The notes below the pieces were generated by a model, which was given only the letters and a program-made list of their open reading frames with translations, had not been told where the DNA came from and made no database searches. The translations under genes and the position numbers were made by a program. From contig JAEZBR010000075.1 of assembly GCA_023426935.1 (NCBI GenBank), positions 1 to 10,916 of the forward strand: 10,916 nt of DNA, given 5' to 3'. Positions within the stretch are counted from its first letter, which is position 1. Each line of letters begins with the position of its first letter. Positions 7,483 to 10,916 of this stretch are shown here, piece by piece. Origin of the DNA: Bacillota bacterium (GTDB taxonomy: Bacteria; Bacillota_I; Bacilli_A; Erysipelotrichales; Erysipelotrichaceae).

Positions 7483-8915
7483 TGCGTCAGGCTGGAATCT
7501 TATTTCCGATCAGTTGCTTACCATCGAAGTCCGGGATTGGTGATTTTGGACCGGAAGCTTATAAACTAGTCGATTGGTTGGAAAAGACTGGTGTCGGGAT
7601 TTGGCAAATTCTACCATTGAATCCTTTGGGGTTTGGCTATTCTCCATATCAGACTTTATCATCCTATGCGATTGAACCTTTATATCTTAGTTTGGATCTT
7701 TTGGAAGAAGAAGGTTTAATTAAGCAAGCACCGCAACAGGAAGCAACCGATTCAATCGATTATGAGAAAGTGCAAAGGCTCAAAGCACCATATTACGATG
7801 AAGCTTTTGCTAATTTTAAACCCGATAAGAAGTATGAAATGTTTAAGAAAAGAACCTGGGTTAAAAAATATGCGATTTTCATGGCTTTGAAAAAAAAGAA
7901 TGAACTGAGATCCTGGACGGAATGGAAAATAACTGCTCAAAAAATTCTAAATAAAAAAGAAGTCGAATTTGAAATCTTTTTACAGTACGAATTATTTCAA
8001 CAATGGTTTAAATTAAAATCTTATGCGAATAAACGGCATATTTCTTTAATGGGCGATATTCCGTTTTATGTCGGACTGGATTCGGCCGATGTCTATTACC
8101 ATCAGCAGGACTTCTTACTTGATCCGGACACGCATCAGCCAACTTCGGTTGCCGGCGTGCCACCGGATTATTTCAGTGCGACCGGGCAACGTTGGGGCAA
8201 TCCAATTTATAATTGGGCGGTACTCAAGAAGGAACACTATGCGTTCTGGCTTAATCGTTTAGGTCAATTAGCCGGAATGGTGAATATTATCCGCATCGAT
8301 CACTTCCGGGCTTTCGATACCTATTGGCAGATTCCTCAATCCTGCGATACGGCAATTGAAGGAAAATGGGAAGAAGCTCCGGGATATGAATTCTTAACTT
8401 CCTTAAAAAGAAAATATCCTCGGCTGCAGATTATTGCGGAAGATTTGGGCTTATTACGCCCGGAAGTAGGAACTTTAAGAGATTACTTCCATTTAAAAGG
8501 AATGCGGGTCGTGGAGTTTTCCTTCGATCCTAAGCATATTTCCAATCCGAATTTAGATAAGAAAAATTCCGTGATTTATACCGGCACGCATGATAATCAA
8601 CCTTTACTAGCTTGGTATAAGTCCTTTAATCTTTCCGAACAAGAATTAATCAAAGAATTCTTTCGCCAGAATTATCATCTTGAGCTGATTAAAGGCTTTA
8701 TTCACTATACTTTAAGCTCGAGTGCCCAATATGCCATCATTCCCGTCTGGGATTACCTAGGCTTAGATGATAAGGCCAGACTGAATACCCCAGGAACGGT
8801 CGGAAAACCGAACTGGTGCTGGCGCTTGACCGATTTAGCTAGTTTGAAACATGATCAGGAATGGTTATATAAGGAAATAAAAACTTCCGGTCGGAGCCGG
8901 AAGCAGAAGCATTAG
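7482..8915 (+). CDS. malQ: 4-alpha-glucanotransferase (amylomaltase, GH77)
   Basis: Transfers alpha-1,4-glucan segments between malto-oligosaccharides in cytoplasmic maltodextrin or glycogen metabolism. Family signatures include PSKSGIGDFG near the N-terminus, PLNPLGFGYSPYQ, and GVPPDYFSATGQRWGNPIY. The GH77 catalytic residues are present: the nucleophile Asp273 in RIDHFRAF, the acid/base Glu320 in AEDLG, and the third carboxylate Asp371 in TGTHDNQP. At 477 residues it is a normal short bacterial MalQ. The frame is open to 7416 inside prfC. The start at 7482 is chosen because MRQAGILFPISCLPS matches the family's N-terminus, AGGAC at 7471-7475 is suitably spaced, and TAATG couples it to the prfC stop. 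The last residues (SGRSRKQKH) are basic, unlike the rest, and are encoded by a GC-rich stem that appears to be the terminator of the opposing gene. No other maltose gene lies in the window. Confidence 0.95.
   Translation: MRQAGILFPISCLPSKSGIGDFGPEAYKLVDWLEKTGVGIWQILPLNPLGFGYSPYQTLSSYAIEPLYLSLDLLEEEGLIKQAPQQEATDSIDYEKVQRLKAPYYDEAFANFKPDKKYEMFKKRTWVKKYAIFMALKKKNELRSWTEWKITAQKILNKKEVEFEIFLQYELFQQWFKLKSYANKRHISLMGDIPFYVGLDSADVYYHQQDFLLDPDTHQPTSVAGVPPDYFSATGQRWGNPIYNWAVLKKEHYAFWLNRLGQLAGMVNIIRIDHFRAFDTYWQIPQSCDTAIEGKWEEAPGYEFLTSLKRKYPRLQIIAEDLGLLRPEVGTLRDYFHLKGMRVVEFSFDPKHISNPNLDKKNSVIYTGTHDNQPLLAWYKSFNLSEQELIKEFFRQNYHLELIKGFIHYTLSSSAQYAIIPVWDYLGLDDKARLNTPGTVGKPNWCWRLTDLASLKHDQEWLYKEIKTSGRSRKQKH
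8875..8903 (-). terminator. rho-independent terminator of the minus-strand small gene, inside the 3' end of malQ
   Basis: Bases 8884-8890 (CTTCCGG) and 8897-8903 (CCGGAAG) form a perfect 7-bp GC-rich stem with a 6-base loop. On the minus strand the stem is followed by TTTTTATTT (8883 down to 8875). It lies 13 bases past the stop codon of the small Cys-cluster gene. On the plus strand no T-run follows, so it is directional for the minus-strand transcript. It occupies the last codons of malQ. Confidence 0.75.
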
Positions 8916-8916
8916 C

Positions 8917-9132
8917 TTATCCTTGACGGAAATAGTCTTGGTAGAAACGCTCGGTAATTTCAGAGATTTCACATTTACCGTCGATATAATCCTGATACAA
9001 TTTTTCGCCCAGACCGCCGGAACAACAATCACATTGAGCACAGCTGTCAGAGCCGAGAGCTTCTTGAACTATCTGCTCTCTTTGCTCGCGAGTCGTATTT
9101 TTAACTAATAATTTATCGGAAAATCCGTACAT
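8917..9132 (-). CDS. small Cys-cluster protein of unknown function (71 aa)
   Basis: I do not recognise a named family. The protein has a charged N-terminal half (KNTTREQREQIVQEALG), then a tight Cys group (C31, C34, C36, C37 in SCAQCDCCSGGLG) and a further C54, followed by an acidic and aromatic tail (EKLYQDYIDG, ERFYQDYF). The Cys spacing suggests binding of a metal such as zinc or an FeS cluster, but this is inference. There is no signal peptide or membrane segment. The start chosen is the ATG at 9132. AGAGGTGA lies just before it with good spacing, while the GTG at 9141 is part of that ribosome binding site. It converges on malQ with one base between the two stops, has its own promoter in the region shared with guaA, and a terminator at 8875-8903. 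The complete expression signals argue that it is a real gene. Confidence 0.75.
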   Translation of the reverse strand: MYGFSDKLLVKNTTREQREQIVQEALGSDSCAQCDCCSGGLGEKLYQDYIDGKCEISEITERFYQDYFRQG

Positions 9133-9153
9133 ATCTTTCACCTCTTCACCAGT

Positions 9154-9159
9154 ATTATA
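9154..9159 (-). promoter_or_regulatory. -10 box for the small Cys-cluster gene
   Basis: A perfect TATAAT reads on the minus strand at 9159-9154, with TG a few bases upstream. No convincing -35 is seen at 17 bases. The expected transcription start is near 9147, giving a leader of about 15 bases that includes the AGAGGTGA ribosome binding site. Confidence 0.45.
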
Positions 9160-9168
9160 AGCATAATT

Positions 9169-9174
9169 TATAAA
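9169..9174 (+). promoter_or_regulatory. candidate -10 box for guaA
   Basis: TATAAA (one mismatch to TATAAT) lies 34 bases before the guaA ATG, with a weak -35 match TCACCA at 9146-9151 (17-base spacer). TAAAAT at 9182-9187 is an alternative, but it would leave a leader of only about 14 bases. The whole gap (9133-9207) is 75 bases, too short for a purine riboswitch plus promoter. AAAGGAG at 9194-9200 is the ribosome binding site. Confidence 0.35.
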
Positions 9175-9207
9175 ACTGCGTTAAAATATGACCAAAGGAG
9201 ATTTACT

Positions 9208-10746
9208 ATGCCTGATAAGATTCTGGTTTTGGATTACGGTTCGCAATATAATCAATTAATTTGTCGAAGAATAAGAGAATTGGGAGTTTATAGTGAATTA
9301 TTGCCGCATACTAAATCTCTGGAAGAAATAAAATCGATTCCGGATGTTAAAGGTATCATTCTTTCCGGTGGTCCTAACAGTGTCAATGACCAAAACGCTT
9401 TTAAAATCGATCAAGAGATTCTTCATAGCGGACTCCCTTTATTGGGAATTTGTTACGGGATGCAATTAATTGAAAGCGAATTAGGCGGAAAAGTGGAAAG
9501 CTCGAATGTCCGTCAATACGGGCGCGCCGAAATCGAGATCAACAGTGATTCTTTATTATTTTCTGGTTTACCGCAAAAACAAACAGTTTGGATGTCGCAT
9601 GGAGATAAAGTTACAAAGCTGGCTCCGGGATTCAAGGAAGATGCATCCAGCGATGATTGTCCTTTTGCCTCGGTATCGAATCCGGATTCTAAGATCTATA
9701 CGGTTCAGTTTCATCCGGAAGTCCGAGATACCGAATATGGCAATGAAATTTTAAAGAACTTTGTGTTTAAAATCGCCAAAGCTCAGAACAACTGGTCAAT
9801 GAGTGATTTCATCGCGACGAAAGTTAAAGAGATTCAAGCTTTAGTCAAGGATGATAAGGTTCTTTTAGCCTTATCCGGTGGGGTCGATTCCTCTGTTGTA
9901 GCCGCTTTATTAAACAAAGCAATCGGAAAAAATCTCTATTGCATGTTTATCGATCATGGTTTATTAAGAAAAGACGAAGCGAATCAGGTTGTAGCAACTT
10001 TTAAAAATAAAGATCTGAATTTTGTGAAAGTCGATGCTTCCGAAGAATTCCTTGGACATTTAAAAGGAATTACTGATCCGGAACGCAAGCGGAAGATTAT
10101 CGGCAGTCAATTCATCTATACTTTTCAGGATGAAGTAAAGAAATTAATTAAGGATCAGGATATTAAATGGTTAGCTCAAGGAACTTTATATACCGATAAA
10201 ATCGAATCCGGAACGAATACCGCCCAGACGATCAAATCGCATCATAATGTCGGGGGTCTGCCTAAAGATCTAAAATTTAAACTGATTGAACCGTTAGATA
10301 TGTTATTTAAGGATGAGGTACGAGAGCTAGGCTTAAAACTAGGTTTACCTAATGAACTTGTTTGGCGTCAACCGTTCCCGGGTCCAGGATTAGCGATTCG
10401 TTGTTTAGGGGAAGTCACGCCTGAAAAGTTGGAAATCATCCGGGATGCGGATGCGATCGTTCGTGAAGAAATCAAGAAAGCGAATTTAGAGAAAGATGTT
10501 TGGCAGTACTTTGCGGCTTTGTTGAACGATAAAACCGTCGGAGTCATGGGCGATCAAAGAACTTACGATTATATCGTTGCGATCCGCGCCGTTTCTTCGA
10601 TCGATGGCATGAGCGCCGATTGGTCAAAAATCCCTTATCCGGTTTTAGATATCATGGCTACAAGGATTGTAAATGAAGTTAGCCATGTCAACCGGGTCGT
10701 ATACGATATTACTTCTAAGCCACCCGGAACCATTGAGTTCGAATAA
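9208..10746 (+). CDS. guaA: GMP synthase (glutamine-hydrolysing)
   Basis: Converts XMP to GMP using ATP and ammonia from glutamine, the last step of GMP synthesis, in the cytoplasm. The N-terminal class I glutamine amidotransferase domain (about 1-190) carries the nucleophile Cys82 in GICYGMQ and the partners His169 and Glu171 in VQFHPEV. The ATP pyrophosphatase domain has its P-loop SGGVDSS at 223-229. The C-terminal dimerisation and XMP-binding region includes FPGPGLAIRCLGE and ends with KPPGTIEFE, the usual terminus of the family. The length of 512 residues is normal, and no key residue is missing. The start is firm, with AAAGGAG seven bases before the ATG. It is divergent from the small Cys-cluster gene and appears to be transcribed alone, since the next terminator lies 130 bases downstream and no gene intervenes. 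Confidence 0.98.
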   Translation: MPDKILVLDYGSQYNQLICRRIRELGVYSELLPHTKSLEEIKSIPDVKGIILSGGPNSVNDQNAFKIDQEILHSGLPLLGICYGMQLIESELGGKVESSNVRQYGRAEIEINSDSLLFSGLPQKQTVWMSHGDKVTKLAPGFKEDASSDDCPFASVSNPDSKIYTVQFHPEVRDTEYGNEILKNFVFKIAKAQNNWSMSDFIATKVKEIQALVKDDKVLLALSGGVDSSVVAALLNKAIGKNLYCMFIDHGLLRKDEANQVVATFKNKDLNFVKVDASEEFLGHLKGITDPERKRKIIGSQFIYTFQDEVKKLIKDQDIKWLAQGTLYTDKIESGTNTAQTIKSHHNVGGLPKDLKFKLIEPLDMLFKDEVRELGLKLGLPNELVWRQPFPGPGLAIRCLGEVTPEKLEIIRDADAIVREEIKKANLEKDVWQYFAALLNDKTVGVMGDQRTYDYIVAIRAVSSIDGMSADWSKIPYPVLDIMATRIVNEVSHVNRVVYDITSKPPGTIEFE

Positions 10747-10759
10747 TCGAACGGATATT

Positions 10760-10851
10760 CTAAAGCCCGCAAAATCAATACTTCCAAACTGAAAACTCCG
10801 ACGGGTTTAGTCCACTAATTCCGGAGAAGTAGAGCCATCGTTTCCGGATTT
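10760..10851 (+). repeat. two successive imperfect hairpins in the guaA 3' region
   Basis: CTAAAGCCCG (10760-10769) pairs with CGGGTTTAG (10802-10810) over nine base pairs with one bulged G. A second stem pairs 10817-10827 with 10841-10851 around two copies of TCCGGA (10820-10825 and 10843-10848), with one mismatch and one wobble. Neither has a full T-run after it. They could be mRNA 3' structure of guaA or part of a leader for a gene beyond the window. I see no coding region here; the three plus frames are broken by stops. Confidence 0.35.
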
Positions 10852-10876
10852 TGTATACCACGATTTCCGCATAATA

Positions 10877-10916
10877 AGCCACCCGCCATTTAATAAGAAC
10901 GGGTGGCTGTTTCTTT
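10877..10916 (+). terminator. rho-independent terminator downstream of guaA
   Basis: AGCCACCCG (10877-10885) and CGGGTGGCT (10900-10908) form a perfect 9-bp stem with a 14-base loop, followed by GTTTCTTT at the window's end. The T-run is on the plus strand only. It sits 130 bases past the guaA stop, unusually far for a simple operon terminator, so it may also serve a leader RNA of the next gene. Confidence 0.85.

Noticed and set aside
8923..9108. Plus-strand open frame opposite the small Cys-cluster gene
   Set aside because: No ribosome binding site and unconvincing composition, while the minus-strand frame has complete expression signals and a Cys motif.
9133..9141. GTG start three codons upstream for the small minus-strand gene
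   Set aside because: The GTG is part of the AGAGGTGA ribosome binding site, which is well spaced for the ATG at 9132.
9133..9207. Purine riboswitch or other leader before guaA
   Set aside because: Only 75 bases shared with a divergent gene; no room for an aptamer and no terminator hairpin there.
10877..10916. T-box element suggested by GGGTGGC near the terminator
   Set aside because: The T-box consensus continues with ACCGCG, which is absent. The bases are simply the right arm of the terminator stem.

Overview
The window is ordinary low-GC bacterial chromosome, probably from a member of the Bacillota. The evidence is AT-rich sequence, strong AAGGAG-type ribosome binding sites, TGA used as a real stop, and the gene types present. 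An Erysipelotrichia- or Clostridia-like gut or oral anaerobe would fit, but that finer placement is inference. All main genes lie on the + strand except one small Cys-rich gene.

Layout: (1) Positions 1-457 hold a break. The C-terminal two thirds of a receiver (REC) domain, from a hybrid histidine kinase or response regulator, lacks its first strand and acidic pair. The roughly 105 bases before it carry a 19-bp imperfect inverted repeat and no continuation of the gene, which looks like an insertion or rearrangement edge. (2) A 927-residue membrane diguanylate cyclase (494-3277) follows 36 bases later. It has an extracytoplasmic sensor, seven membrane segments, PAS-like repeats and a GGDEF domain with an intact inhibitory site. 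(3) A tight four-gene run follows. It comprises a five-span membrane protein with a lipase-like alpha/beta hydrolase domain (3321-4673), a GltD/PreT-type FeS flavoprotein (4670-5890), release factor 3 (prfC, 5887-7482) and 4-alpha-glucanotransferase (malQ, 7482-8915). The junctions overlap by 4, 4 and 1 bases. The first gene of the run has no Shine-Dalgarno sequence, and an extended -10 box is placed so that transcription could begin at its ATG. (4) A 71-residue Cys-cluster protein runs convergently on the minus strand (8917-9132), and its probable terminator lies inside the 3' end of malQ. (5) A 75-bp divergent promoter region leads to guaA (GMP synthase, 9208-10746). (6) The last 170 bases have no gene. 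They hold three successive inverted repeats, the last a convincing rho-independent terminator.

The genes do not form one pathway. The first block is two-component and c-di-GMP signalling. The second combines a putative membrane lipid or ester hydrolase, redox metabolism, translation termination and alpha-glucan metabolism in one translationally coupled unit. guaA is a separate purine gene. I see no CRISPR array, tRNA, rRNA, phage genes or recognisable transposase. I did not find a clearly new system; the observations most worth checking are the embedded antisense terminator, the possible leaderless start, and the truncated receiver with its odd flank.
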